6,620 bases of DNA from PFJX01 sp964646585. GTDB taxonomy: Bacteria; Pseudomonadota; Gammaproteobacteria; Burkholderiales; Thiobacillaceae. Below are positions 1 through 6,360 of this stretch, piece by piece. The stretch covers positions 1-6,620 of the forward strand of contig CAZYEY010000079.1 in the NCBI GenBank assembly GCA_964646585.1, given 5' to 3'. The position numbers and the translations under genes were made by a program. The notes beneath the pieces are model-generated. The model did no database searches, was not told the origin of the DNA, and saw only the letters and a program-made list of their open reading frames with translations. Position 1 is the stretch's first letter. Every line of letters starts with the position of its first letter.

Positions 1-598
1 CAAGGAAGACGGCACCATGGCCCGGTTGCCGGACCTGCTGGAGTTCGCCAAGGAACACCAGCTCAAGATCGGCGCCATCGCCGACCTCATCCACTACCGG
101 GCCGCCAATGAGCGCCTGGTGGAGCGGGAAGGGGAGCGGGAGATCGCCACCCCCTTCGGCAACTTCCGCCTGGTGGTGTACCGCGACAAAATCAGCCGCG
201 CCACCCACCTGGCCCTGAGCCGGGGCGATATCCGCGCCGACTCGGAAACCCTGGTGCGGGTCCATGAGCCCGTCTCCCTGGTGGATGCCCTGGACATGGG
301 CGGCTCCGGCCACGCCTACTCGGTGCATGGCGCCCTGAAGATCCTGGCCCAGTCGGAAACCGCCGGGGTGGTGGTGCTGCTGCACCGGCCCGAGTCCGCC
401 GACGACCTGGCTGCCCGGGCGCTGCCCGGGGACACCGCGCCGCCGGCCCGCAAGTTCGACCTGCGCAATTACGGCACCGGCGCCCAGATCCTGCGGGATC
501 TGGGCGTCGGCAAGATGAAACTCCTTGCCACCCCTCGCAAGATGCCCGCCATGGACGGCTTCGGGCTGGAGGTCACCGGTTACTACGAAGGAAACTGA
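1..598 (+). CDS. ribBX: RibBX: DHBP synthase (3' part) fused to a degenerate GTP cyclohydrolase II domain, 5'-truncated by the window edge
   Basis: The reading frame is open from base 2, so the gene starts outside the window; the Met at 17 is internal. The first ~40 visible residues (DGTMARLPDLLEFA, then IADLIHYR) match the C-terminal end of 3,4-dihydroxy-2-butanone-4-phosphate synthase (RibB). That enzyme converts ribulose 5-phosphate to the four-carbon precursor used by lumazine synthase in the cytoplasm. The remaining ~150 residues align with GTP cyclohydrolase II (TPFGNFRLV, then DLRNYGTGAQILRDLGV, then PRKMPAMDGFGLEV). The Cys cluster that binds zinc in RibA (RVHSEC and LRCDCG in E. coli) is absent: the equivalent stretch reads RVHEPVSLVDALDMGGSGHAY, broken here as RVHEPVSLVDAL then DMGGSGHAY. 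The HRQEGR motif reads HRPESA. The domain therefore should not be a cyclohydrolase. This matches the RibBX variant known from Proteobacteria. The stop lies one base before ribH, so the two are surely co-transcribed. The active-site half of RibB is not visible. Confidence 0.9.
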   Translation, partial: KEDGTMARLPDLLEFAKEHQLKIGAIADLIHYRAANERLVEREGEREIATPFGNFRLVVYRDKISRATHLALSRGDIRADSETLVRVHEPVSLVDALDMGGSGHAYSVHGALKILAQSETAGVVVLLHRPESADDLAARALPGDTAPPARKFDLRNYGTGAQILRDLGVGKMKLLATPRKMPAMDGFGLEVTGYYEGN

Positions 599-599
599 C

Positions 600-1067
600 A
601 TGGCTCGCTACGACAAGATCTTCGAATACGAATCCAACCTCAAGGGCAAGGGCCTCCGGGTGGGCATCGTCATGAGCCGTTTCAACATCGACGTCTGCGA
701 GGGCCTGCTGTCCGCCTGTACCGCCGGGCTGCTCAAGCACGGCGTGGCGGCGGAGGACATCCGCATCGCCACCGTGGCCGGCGCCCTGGAAATCCCCCTG
801 GTGCTGAAGAAGATGGCCGAGTCCGGCAAGTTCGATGCCCTGGTGGCCCTGGGCGCGGTGATCCGGGGCGAAACCTACCATTTCGAGATCGTTTCCAACG
901 AGATGGCCAGCGGCATCACCCGGGTCAACCTGGATACTGGCGTGCCCATCGCCAATGGCGTGCTCACCACCAATACCGACCATCAGGCCACCGAGCGCAT
1001 GTCCGAGAAGGGCCGGGAGGCCGCCATCACGGCCATCGAGATGGCCAACCTGCTGAAGGCGATATGA
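600..1067 (+). CDS. ribH: 6,7-dimethyl-8-ribityllumazine synthase
   Basis: This 155-residue protein condenses 5-amino-6-ribitylaminouracil with 3,4-dihydroxy-2-butanone 4-phosphate to make the riboflavin precursor lumazine; family members assemble into pentamers or 60-subunit shells. Visible motifs are SRFN (residues 26-29, substrate-stacking Phe28), GALEIP (61-66), GAVIRGETYHFE (85-96, with His94 as the expected general acid) and NGVLTTNTDHQATERM (119-134, phosphate-binding end). Length is normal for the family. The ATG at 600 is chosen because it has an AAGGA ribosome site at 588-592 with a 7-nt spacer and starts just where homologues do. An upstream in-frame ATG at 525 would overlap ribBX by 74 nt and adds unrelated residues. 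It follows ribBX, whose RibB domain makes its substrate, and overlaps nusB by ATGA. Confidence 0.97.
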   Translation: MARYDKIFEYESNLKGKGLRVGIVMSRFNIDVCEGLLSACTAGLLKHGVAAEDIRIATVAGALEIPLVLKKMAESGKFDALVALGAVIRGETYHFEIVSNEMASGITRVNLDTGVPIANGVLTTNTDHQATERMSEKGREAAITAIEMANLLKAI

Positions 1068-1543
1068 GCCAGCAGGCCGGAAAAACGGGGGTCGGCAAGC
1101 GTGGTCCCAGCCCCCGCCGGGTGTCCCGGGAACGGGTGCTGCGCGCCCTCTACCAATGGCAGGTGGCCGGCGGCGATTACGCCGGCCTGCTGGTCCAGGC
1201 GGAACAGCACGAACCCGAGGAGACCGGCGACAGCACCCGGCCCCACGAGGGTTTTCTGCGGGAACTGCTGGACGGGGTGCTCAAGCAGGCGGCCAACCTG
1301 GACGAAGCCCTGGCGCCCCATCTTGACCGGCCCGTGGCGGAACTGTCCCCCATCGAACATGCCATCCTGCTGATCGGCGCCTTCGAACTGACCAACAGCC
1401 TCAACGTACCCTACAAGGTCTGCATCAACGAGGCGGTGGAACTGGCCAAGCTCTACGGCGGCACCGACGGCCACAAGTTCGTCAACGGCGTCCTGGACAA
1501 GCTGGCGAAGGTGACCCGCAGGGTGGAGATCGAGGCCGGATAG
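1064..1543 (+). CDS. nusB: Transcription antitermination factor NusB
   Basis: NusB pairs with ribosomal protein S10 (NusE), binds boxA RNA in rRNA leaders, and helps RNA polymerase read through rRNA operons. The protein has 159 residues. After a basic, low-complexity N-terminus of about 20 residues come RERVLRALYQWQ (22-33), LDRPVAELSPIEHAILLIGAFEL (87-109, cited as LDRPVAELSPIEHA then ILLIGAFEL) and VPYKVCINEAVELAKLYGG (115-133) followed by TDGHKFVNGVLDKLA (134-148), the family's signature C-terminal helices. The start overlaps the ribH stop (ATGA at 1064-1067), which implies translational coupling. The ribH-nusB pairing is widespread in bacteria. A probable boxA target lies at 6481-6492 in this same window. 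Confidence 0.97.
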   Translation: MSQQAGKTGVGKRGPSPRRVSRERVLRALYQWQVAGGDYAGLLVQAEQHEPEETGDSTRPHEGFLRELLDGVLKQAANLDEALAPHLDRPVAELSPIEHAILLIGAFELTNSLNVPYKVCINEAVELAKLYGGTDGHKFVNGVLDKLAKVTRRVEIEAG

Positions 1544-1562
1544 CGCCTGATCCGCGACGGTC

Positions 1563-2522
1563 ATGCCTTCCGAGTTCGGCCTCATTGCCCGCCATTTCAC
1601 CCGGCCCGCCCCCAACGCGGTGCTGGGCGTGGGCGATGACGCCGCCCTGCTGGCGACCACGCCGGGCACGGAACTGGTGGTGTCCACGGACATGCTGGTG
1701 GCCGGCCGGCACTTCCTCCCCGATGCCGATCCTTTTCTCCTGGGCCACAAGGCCCTGGCCGTGAATCTTTCGGACCTGGCGGCCATGGGGGCGGTGCCCC
1801 GCTGGGCCACCCTGGCCGTCGCCCTGCCTGAGGCAGATGAGGCCTGGCTGGCGGACTTCAGCCAGGGGTTCTTCGAATTGGCCGAACGTTTCGGCGTCAG
1901 CCTGGTGGGGGGCGACACCACCCGGGGGCCCCTCAATCTCTGCGTCACCGTCATGGGTGAGGCCCCGATCGGTCGCGCCCTGCGCCGGAGCGGGGCGAAG
2001 CCGGGGGATGGCATCTGGGTGTCCGGCGACCTGGGCGGCGCCGCCCTGGCGCTGCGCTACCTGGCCGGCGAGATCGGACTGGACGCCGCTGACGCCGCCC
2101 TCTGCCAGGAACGCCTGCACCGGCCCGAGCCCCGCGTCGTGCTGGGCGACATGCTGTGCTGCGTGGCCCACGCCGCCATCGACATCTCGGACGGCCTGCT
2201 GGCGGACCTGAGCCACATCCTCGAGGCGTCCGGCGTGGGAGCCGAAATCGACTTCGACCGCCTGCCGGCCCACCCGGTGGTGGCCCCGAAGCGGGCCGAT
2301 CCCCTGGTCCGGCGCTGCCTGTTGGCCGGCGGCGACGATTACGAGCTGTGCTTCACCGTGCCCAAGGAACGGGACCGCGTCATGGAGGCGGTGGCCGGGA
2401 CCGCGGGGGTGCCCCTGACCAGGATCGGCCACATCACCGCCAAGCCCGGCCTGCATCTGCTGGATGGACAGGGGCGGGAGATGACTGTCCCGGAGCGGGG
2501 TTTTGACCACTTCGCCGCTTGA
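1563..2522 (+). CDS. thiL: Thiamine-monophosphate kinase
   Basis: ThiL phosphorylates thiamine monophosphate to thiamine diphosphate, the last step of cofactor synthesis. The 319-residue protein shows the whole ThiL/PurM-type fold signature: EFGLIARHF (4-12), GVGDDAA (22-28), STDMLVAGRHF (41-51), GHKALAVNLSDLAAMGA (61-77), GGDTTRG (116-122), ISDGLLADL (208-216) and GGDDYEL (256-262). The acidic residues of these motifs bind Mg2+ and the nucleotide. The start follows nusB by 19 nt. There is no strong Shine-Dalgarno sequence (only GACGG at 1556-1560), so it may rely partly on coupling with nusB. The start fits the homologous N-terminus seen in E. coli ThiL. The stop is followed after two bases by a strong hairpin (2525-2549). 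Confidence 0.96.
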   Translation: MPSEFGLIARHFTRPAPNAVLGVGDDAALLATTPGTELVVSTDMLVAGRHFLPDADPFLLGHKALAVNLSDLAAMGAVPRWATLAVALPEADEAWLADFSQGFFELAERFGVSLVGGDTTRGPLNLCVTVMGEAPIGRALRRSGAKPGDGIWVSGDLGGAALALRYLAGEIGLDAADAALCQERLHRPEPRVVLGDMLCCVAHAAIDISDGLLADLSHILEASGVGAEIDFDRLPAHPVVAPKRADPLVRRCLLAGGDDYELCFTVPKERDRVMEAVAGTAGVPLTRIGHITAKPGLHLLDGQGREMTVPERGFDHFAA

Positions 2523-2651
2523 TTTCCCCACTTCCCCGGGGAAGGGGGATGGGGGTGGGAAGAGGAATGCGCGGAGCATGCCCCGCACGCTTCTAGCGGC
2601 CCCGGAATGCAGTCCGGGACGCGCTCTGCTAGCGACGGAACAGGGGTTGCG
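2523..2651. repeat. Intergenic block of inverted repeats (REP-like) between thiL and pgpA
   Basis: This 129-nt gap holds three palindromic structures in a row. The first (2525-2549) is built on the perfect 14-nt palindrome CTTCCCCGGGGAAG (2531-2544) and extends by TCCCC/GGGGA with a one-base bulge at A2530. It is followed by G-runs (GGGGGTGGG). The second (2571-2586) is GCGGAGCATGCCCCGC, paired except for one position. The third (2593-2632) has outer arms CTAGC/GCTAG and inner arms CCCGGA/TCCGGG around loop ATGCAG. None is followed by a T-tract on either strand, so a classical intrinsic terminator is not supported. Such C-rich/G-rich dyads are common as dispersed REP-type elements in GC-rich Proteobacteria. 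No coding sequence is evident, and no convincing promoter was seen. Confidence 0.5.
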
Positions 2652-3119
2652 ATGAAGCCCACGCTCAAATTTCTGCTTTCCCACCCTGCCCACTTTCTCG
2701 CCCTGGGCTTCGGCGCCGGGCTGTCCCCCAAGGCGCCGGGCACGGCCGGCACCCTGGCGGCCTTCCCCTTGTTCTGGCTACTGGCGGATACCCCTTTCTA
2801 CTGGGCCTGGATGGCTGCCTTCCTGGCCGTGGGCGTCTGGGCCTGCGGCGTTGCCGGCCGCGGCCTGGGCGTCCACGACCACGGGAGCATCGTCTGGGAC
2901 GAGGTGGCGGCCTTTCTGCTGGTCCTGCCCTTCGTACCCGCCAGCCCCTTGGGATTCCTGCTGGCATTCGCCCTGTTCCGCCTGTTCGACATCTGGAAAC
3001 CCTTCCCCATCGGCTGGCTGGATGCCCGGGTGAAGGGGGGCATCGGCGTCATGCTCGACGACGCGCTGGCGGCGGGCTATTCGATTCTCTGTCTGCTGGG
3101 GGCTGCGCGATGGATGTGA
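2652..3119 (+). CDS. pgpA: Phosphatidylglycerophosphatase A
   Basis: PgpA is a Mg2+-dependent inner-membrane phosphatase that removes the phosphate from phosphatidylglycerophosphate to give phosphatidylglycerol. The 155-residue protein matches E. coli PgpA along its length: GFGAGLSPKAPGTAGTLAA (19-37), GVHDHGSIVWDE (73-84), LFRLFDIWKPFPIGWLD (108-124) and GGIGVMLDDALAAGY (129-143), with acidic residues expected to hold the metal. Hydrophobic stretches at about 34-47, 52-67, 86-107 and 138-152 are the likely membrane segments. The ATG at 2652 is preferred: it has AGGGG at 2642-2646 with a 5-nt spacer, and conserved sequence begins soon after. An in-frame ATG at 2607 lies inside the inverted repeat. 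The last 10 nt overlap pncC. Confidence 0.95.
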   Translation: MKPTLKFLLSHPAHFLALGFGAGLSPKAPGTAGTLAAFPLFWLLADTPFYWAWMAAFLAVGVWACGVAGRGLGVHDHGSIVWDEVAAFLLVLPFVPASPLGFLLAFALFRLFDIWKPFPIGWLDARVKGGIGVMLDDALAAGYSILCLLGAARWM

Positions 3120-3604
3120 ACCAGGAAGCTTTGGAACAGCTGGCATCCCAACTGGGCCAGGCCCTGCTGCGCCGGGGCTGGCGGCTGGCCTGCGCCGAAT
3201 CCTGCACCGGCGGCTGGGCGGCCCAGGCCATGACCGCCGTGGCGGGGTGCTCCGACTGGTTCGAGCGGGGCTTCGTCACCTACAGCAACGACGCGAAGCA
3301 GGATCTGCTGGAGGTGTCCGGCCCCACCCTGGCGGAGTTCGGCGCGGTGAGCACGGAAACCGCCCGGGAAATGGCGGAGGGCGCCTTGCGTCACAGCCGC
3401 GCCCACTGCGCCTTCGCCATCACCGGCGTCGCCGGGCCTGGCGGGGGTAGTCCGGCCAAGCCGGTGGGCACGGTCTGCTTCGCCTGGGCCTGCAATGGCC
3501 AGGACACTGTGGTGGGCCGGGAACACTTCGCCGGCGACCGCCGCCAGGTGCGGGCCCAGTCCGTCCGCCACGCCCTGAGCCGGATGCTGGCCCTCGTGAC
3601 ATAA
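3110..3604 (+). CDS. pncC: Nicotinamide-nucleotide amidase (PncC), stand-alone CinA C-terminal domain
   Basis: The 164-residue protein consists only of the CinA C-terminal domain. Members shown to be active hydrolyse nicotinamide mononucleotide to nicotinic acid mononucleotide and ammonia, recycling NMN released by DNA ligase. Motifs are ACAESCTGG (27-35, with the catalytic Ser31), FVTYSNDAK (55-63), GAVSTETAREMA (78-89), ITGVAGPGGGSPAKPVGTV (104-122) and HFAGDRRQVR (139-148). The N-terminal molybdopterin-binding-like domain of full-length CinA is absent, as is usual for this short form in proteobacteria. The start overlaps the pgpA end by 10 nt and has GGGGG at 3098-3102. The position just before recA is the classical cinA-recA linkage. 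The link to natural competence implied by the name cinA cannot be judged here. Confidence 0.93.
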   Translation: MDVNQEALEQLASQLGQALLRRGWRLACAESCTGGWAAQAMTAVAGCSDWFERGFVTYSNDAKQDLLEVSGPTLAEFGAVSTETAREMAEGALRHSRAHCAFAITGVAGPGGGSPAKPVGTVCFAWACNGQDTVVGREHFAGDRRQVRAQSVRHALSRMLALVT

Positions 3605-3605
3605 T
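3600..3605 (+). promoter_or_regulatory. Possible -10 element for recA, without a recognisable -35
   Basis: CATAAT (five of six to TATAAT) overlaps the pncC stop codon and lies about 43 nt before the recA ATG. No hexamer close to TTGACA was found 16-19 nt upstream, where the sequence is GC-rich pncC coding DNA. A partial LexA-type dyad, CTGG-N8-ACAT (3587-3602, six of eight to CTGT-N8-ACAG), overlaps it. It is suggestive in position but weak in sequence. recA may equally be transcribed from an upstream promoter. Confidence 0.25.
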
Positions 3606-3647
3606 CGCCGGCGCGAAAATCATCGACCCAATACTGGAGGAAACCTC

Positions 3648-4658
3648 ATGGACGAGAACCGCAGCAAGGCCCTGGCCGCTGCATTGGCCCAGATCGAGAA
3701 ACAGTTCGGCAAGGGCTCCATCATGCGCATGGGCGACGGCAACGTCGCCGATGACATCCAGGCCGTCTCCACCGGTTCCCTCGGGCTGGACATCGCTCTT
3801 GGCATCGGCGGTCTGCCGCGCGGCCGGGTGGTGGAGATCTACGGCCCGGAATCCTCCGGCAAGACGACGCTCACCCTGTCGGTCATCGCCCAGATGCAGA
3901 AGATGGGCGGCACCGCCGCGTTCATCGACGCGGAGCACGCCCTCGATCCGGTCTATGCCCAGAAGCTTGGGGTGAACGTGGGTGAACTGCTCATCTCCCA
4001 GCCGGATACCGGCGAACAGGCCCTGGAGATCGCCGACATGCTGGTGCGCTCCAGCGCCGTGGACGTGATCGTCATCGACTCGGTGGCGGCGCTCACCCCC
4101 AAGGCGGAAATCGAGGGCGAGATGGGCGACTCCCATGTCGGCTTGCAGGCCCGCCTGATGAGCCAGGCGCTCAGGAAGCTCACCGCCAACATCAAGCGCA
4201 CCAACACCCTGGTCATCTTCATCAACCAGATCCGCATGAAGATCGGCGTCATGTTCGGCAACCCGGAGACCACCACCGGCGGCAATGCGCTCAAGTTCTA
4301 CGCCTCGGTGCGCCTGGACATCCGTCGTGTCGGCAGCATCAAAAAAGGCGACGAGGTGATCGGCAGCGAGACCCGGGTCAAGGTGGTGAAGAACAAGGTC
4401 TCCCCGCCGTTCAAGGAGGCCATGTTCGACATCCTCTACGGCGAGGGCATTTCGCGTGAGGGCGAGATCATCGAGCTCGGGGTGGCCAACAAGCTCATCG
4501 ACAAGTCCGGCGCCTGGTACGCCTATCAAGGCGAGAAGATCGGCCAGGGCAAGGACAATGCCCGTGAGTTCCTCAGGGAGCACCCGGAAATGGCCGCCGA
4601 GATCGAGGCCCAGATTCGCGAGAAGCTGGGCGTCAAACCCGCCGCTGCCGAAGCGTGA
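3648..4658 (+). CDS. recA: Recombinase RecA
   Basis: RecA forms ATP-dependent filaments on single-stranded DNA, catalyses strand exchange, and triggers LexA self-cleavage in the SOS response. The 336-residue protein has the Walker A motif GPESSGKT (66-73), catalytic Glu96 in FIDAEHALD (92-100), Walker B VIVID (140-144), loop L1 around EGEMGDSHVG (156-165) and the loop L2 region FINQIRMKIGVMFGNPETTT (191-210). Numbering agrees with E. coli RecA through these motifs. The C-terminus ends EKLGVKPAAAEA, shorter (336 versus 353 residues) and much less acidic than the E. coli tail. The start is fixed by a strong TGGAGGAAA ribosome site (GGAGG at 3636-3640, 7-nt spacer). It follows pncC by 43 nt and overlaps recX. 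Confidence 0.99.
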   Translation: MDENRSKALAAALAQIEKQFGKGSIMRMGDGNVADDIQAVSTGSLGLDIALGIGGLPRGRVVEIYGPESSGKTTLTLSVIAQMQKMGGTAAFIDAEHALDPVYAQKLGVNVGELLISQPDTGEQALEIADMLVRSSAVDVIVIDSVAALTPKAEIEGEMGDSHVGLQARLMSQALRKLTANIKRTNTLVIFINQIRMKIGVMFGNPETTTGGNALKFYASVRLDIRRVGSIKKGDEVIGSETRVKVVKNKVSPPFKEAMFDILYGEGISREGEIIELGVANKLIDKSGAWYAYQGEKIGQGKDNAREFLREHPEMAAEIEAQIREKLGVKPAAAEA

Positions 4659-5083
4659 CTCTGCGGGAGCGGGCGCTGAACCTGCTGGCGCGGCGGGAGC
4701 ACAGTCGCGCCGAGTTGGCGCGCAAGCTGGCGCCCCACGTCGAAAGCGAGGACCTGGACAAACTGCTGGACGACCTGGAGCGTGAAAACCTGCTTTCCAA
4801 CGCCCGCTTCGCCGAGATGCTGGCGCATTCCCGCGCGGGGCGCCATGGCAGCCTGCGGCTGAGAGCGGAACTGCGCGACAAGGGTGTGCCCGCCGAGCTC
4901 ATGGAATCCACCCTGGCGGAAGCCCGGGAACACGATCTCGACGGGGCCCGCGCCGTCTGGCTGAAGAAATTCGGCGAACCGCCCCGGGATGCCGCCGAGC
5001 GGGCGAAGCAGATGCGCTTTCTCGCGGGCCGGGGCTTCCCCCCCGACGTGGTGCGCCGGGTGGTGGGCGGCAAGGAAGACTAA
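4655..5083 (+). CDS. recX: Regulatory protein RecX
   Basis: RecX binds RecA filaments and limits their assembly and activity. The 142-residue protein is all-helical in composition, with the family's three-helix repeats: LNLLARREHSRAELARKL (8-25), then LLSNARFAEMLAHSRAG (46-62) with GSLRLRAELRDKGVP (65-79), and a C-terminal repeat containing QMRFLAGRGFPPDVVRRV (120-137). The start codon is GTG at 4655, overlapping the recA stop in a GTGA arrangement. No clear Shine-Dalgarno sequence precedes it, so translation is probably coupled to recA and kept low. Length is normal. The stop is 19 nt from the stop of the convergent dehydrogenase gene. Confidence 0.93.
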   Translation: MTLRERALNLLARREHSRAELARKLAPHVESEDLDKLLDDLERENLLSNARFAEMLAHSRAGRHGSLRLRAELRDKGVPAELMESTLAEAREHDLDGARAVWLKKFGEPPRDAAERAKQMRFLAGRGFPPDVVRRVVGGKED

Positions 5084-5102
5084 GAGCCCACTGAAATCGG
5101 CG

Positions 5103-6287
5103 CTAAAGCCGTACCCGGACCAGGCCGGCGATCTCCGCGTCGGTAAGCGCCACCGGATTGGTTTTCATGCTGGAACCCCGGCTGTTGGCGACGATGCGAT
5201 CGATGTCAGCTTCCCTCACGCCGAATTCGGAAAGACGCGGCAGATGCAGTCGCCGCGTCCAATTTTCCAGAGTCTCCACCAAGGCCGTCCGGGCTTCCTC
5301 ATCCCCCATGCGACCACCCGCGAGAAGGCGGCCCGCATCCGCGTATTTCGCCAGAGCAGGATGGTCTGGCATCCGTTCCGCCAGCGCGGCGATGTTGAGC
5401 CGGCTGGCCTCGGCCACCAGGGTGCCGCAGACCACCCCGTGGGGGATGGGGAAGAAGGCACCCAAGGGTGCTGCCAGGCCATGCACCGAACCCAGTCCCA
5501 CCTGGGCCAGCGTGATGCCGGAGAGCAGGGCGGCATAGGCCATGGCATCCCGATGGGCGGCCTCGTCCCCCGAGCCCTCATACCAGGGCAGCAGAGCGTC
5601 CCGCACCTTCTCCATGCCCGACAGAGCCAGGGCATCCGTGAGAGGATTGGCCTTGGCCGAGACATAGGACTCCAAGAGTTGGGTGAAGGCGTCCATGCCA
5701 TTGGCGGCCAGCACCGTGAGCGGGCAGCCGGCCAGCAGATCCGGATCCACCACGGCATACTCGGCCACCAGCATTTCGTCGCGGAAGGACTTCTTGAATC
5801 CGCCCGGGCCCTGGCGGGACAGGACGGCGTTCTTGGTGGCTTCGGAACCGGTTCCCGCCGTGGTGGGCACGGCAATGAATGGTGTCCCTGGTCCCCGGTA
5901 AGGCAGCTCCGGCCCCACGCCTTCCAGGTGGTCCATGACCGAATTCCCAGTCTTCAACAGGCCGGCAATGGCCTTGGCCGCGTCAAGGGCGCTGCCGCCG
6001 CCGATACCCAAAACGCAATCGAAGGCTGCATGCCGATAAGCCTGGACATTCTGGTCCACCAGATCTGGCGAAGGCTCGCCGGAAACCTGGAGGAGGGTCC
6101 AAGTGATCCCGTACTCGGCGAAACTCCTTTGCAACACTTGCCAATGTGGGCTGGACGGAAACGACCGGGCACCGGTGACGACCAGCAACCGGCTGCCATA
6201 GTGGGCGACCAACCCAGGCAGTATGGACAAGCGGCCACGGCCGAATTCGATGCGCGGCAAACGTGCGAGACTGAAGCTGTATGGCAT
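5103..6287 (-). CDS. Iron-containing (group III) alcohol dehydrogenase family protein
   Basis: A 394-residue member of the Fe-ADH/dehydroquinate-synthase-like superfamily, which uses NAD(P) and a bound divalent metal to interconvert alcohols and aldehydes or ketones. The substrate cannot be predicted. The N-terminal nucleotide-binding half has GIGGGSALDAAKA (94-106) and AVPTTAGTGSEATKNAVLS (139-157). The helical metal-binding half has GMDAFTQLLESYVS (197-210) and SVHGLAAPLGAFFPIPHG (267-284), and the tail contains SRGSSMKTNP (369-378). Aligned to E. coli FucO, the metal ligands are Asp199, Gln203 (His in FucO), His269 and His283; the extra conserved His is Ala273. The ATG at 6287 is chosen because an AAGGG site stands 7 nt upstream and the family N-terminus (PRIEFGRG) follows. 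A GTG at 6332 would add 15 unrelated residues. The gene stands alone, convergent to recX and divergent from the tRNA/rRNA promoter. Confidence 0.9.
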   Translation of the reverse strand: MPYSFSLARLPRIEFGRGRLSILPGLVAHYGSRLLVVTGARSFPSSPHWQVLQRSFAEYGITWTLLQVSGEPSPDLVDQNVQAYRHAAFDCVLGIGGGSALDAAKAIAGLLKTGNSVMDHLEGVGPELPYRGPGTPFIAVPTTAGTGSEATKNAVLSRQGPGGFKKSFRDEMLVAEYAVVDPDLLAGCPLTVLAANGMDAFTQLLESYVSAKANPLTDALALSGMEKVRDALLPWYEGSGDEAAHRDAMAYAALLSGITLAQVGLGSVHGLAAPLGAFFPIPHGVVCGTLVAEASRLNIAALAERMPDHPALAKYADAGRLLAGGRMGDEEARTALVETLENWTRRLHLPRLSEFGVREADIDRIVANSRGSSMKTNPVALTDAEIAGLVRVRL

Positions 6288-6360
6288 TGTGAAGCCCTTC
6301 GATGCGGTGCTGGTCCTCTTGATGGAGCCCACCTATTTTGAAGTGTGGATGCAAAAAGTG

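Noticed and set aside
525..599. Upstream start for ribH at 525
   Set aside because: It adds 25 residues unrelated to lumazine synthase and overlaps ribBX. The ATG at 600 has a good ribosome site.
2525..2549. Intrinsic terminator behind thiL
   Set aside because: The stem is strong, but G-rich sequence, not a T-run, follows it on the + strand, and no T-run follows on the - strand. It is kept only as part of the repeat block.
2607..2651. Upstream start for pgpA at 2607
   Set aside because: It falls in the loop of an inverted repeat and has no family similarity. The ATG at 2652 has AGGGG at proper spacing.
983..2693. Two long - strand open frames opposite nusB and thiL (983-2014 and 1482-2693)
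   Set aside because: Both are antisense to clearly conserved genes, have no motifs, and overlap each other.
3420..4583. 387-codon open frame on the - strand opposite recA
   Set aside because: It lies antisense to unambiguous recA, with His/Asp/Val/Leu-rich sequence caused by recA codon bias and no recognisable domain.
5084..5111. Bidirectional terminator between recX and the dehydrogenase gene (CGGC/GCCG around GCTAAA, 5098-5111)
   Set aside because: The stem is only 4 bp, has no T-tract on either side, and partly lies inside the dehydrogenase coding end.
4989..6341. 450-codon open frame on the + strand opposite the dehydrogenase gene
   Set aside because: It mirrors a well-conserved Fe-ADH on the - strand, begins inside recX, has a low-complexity Gly/Arg/Gln/His-rich composition and no family motif. 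It is a typical antisense shadow in GC-rich DNA.
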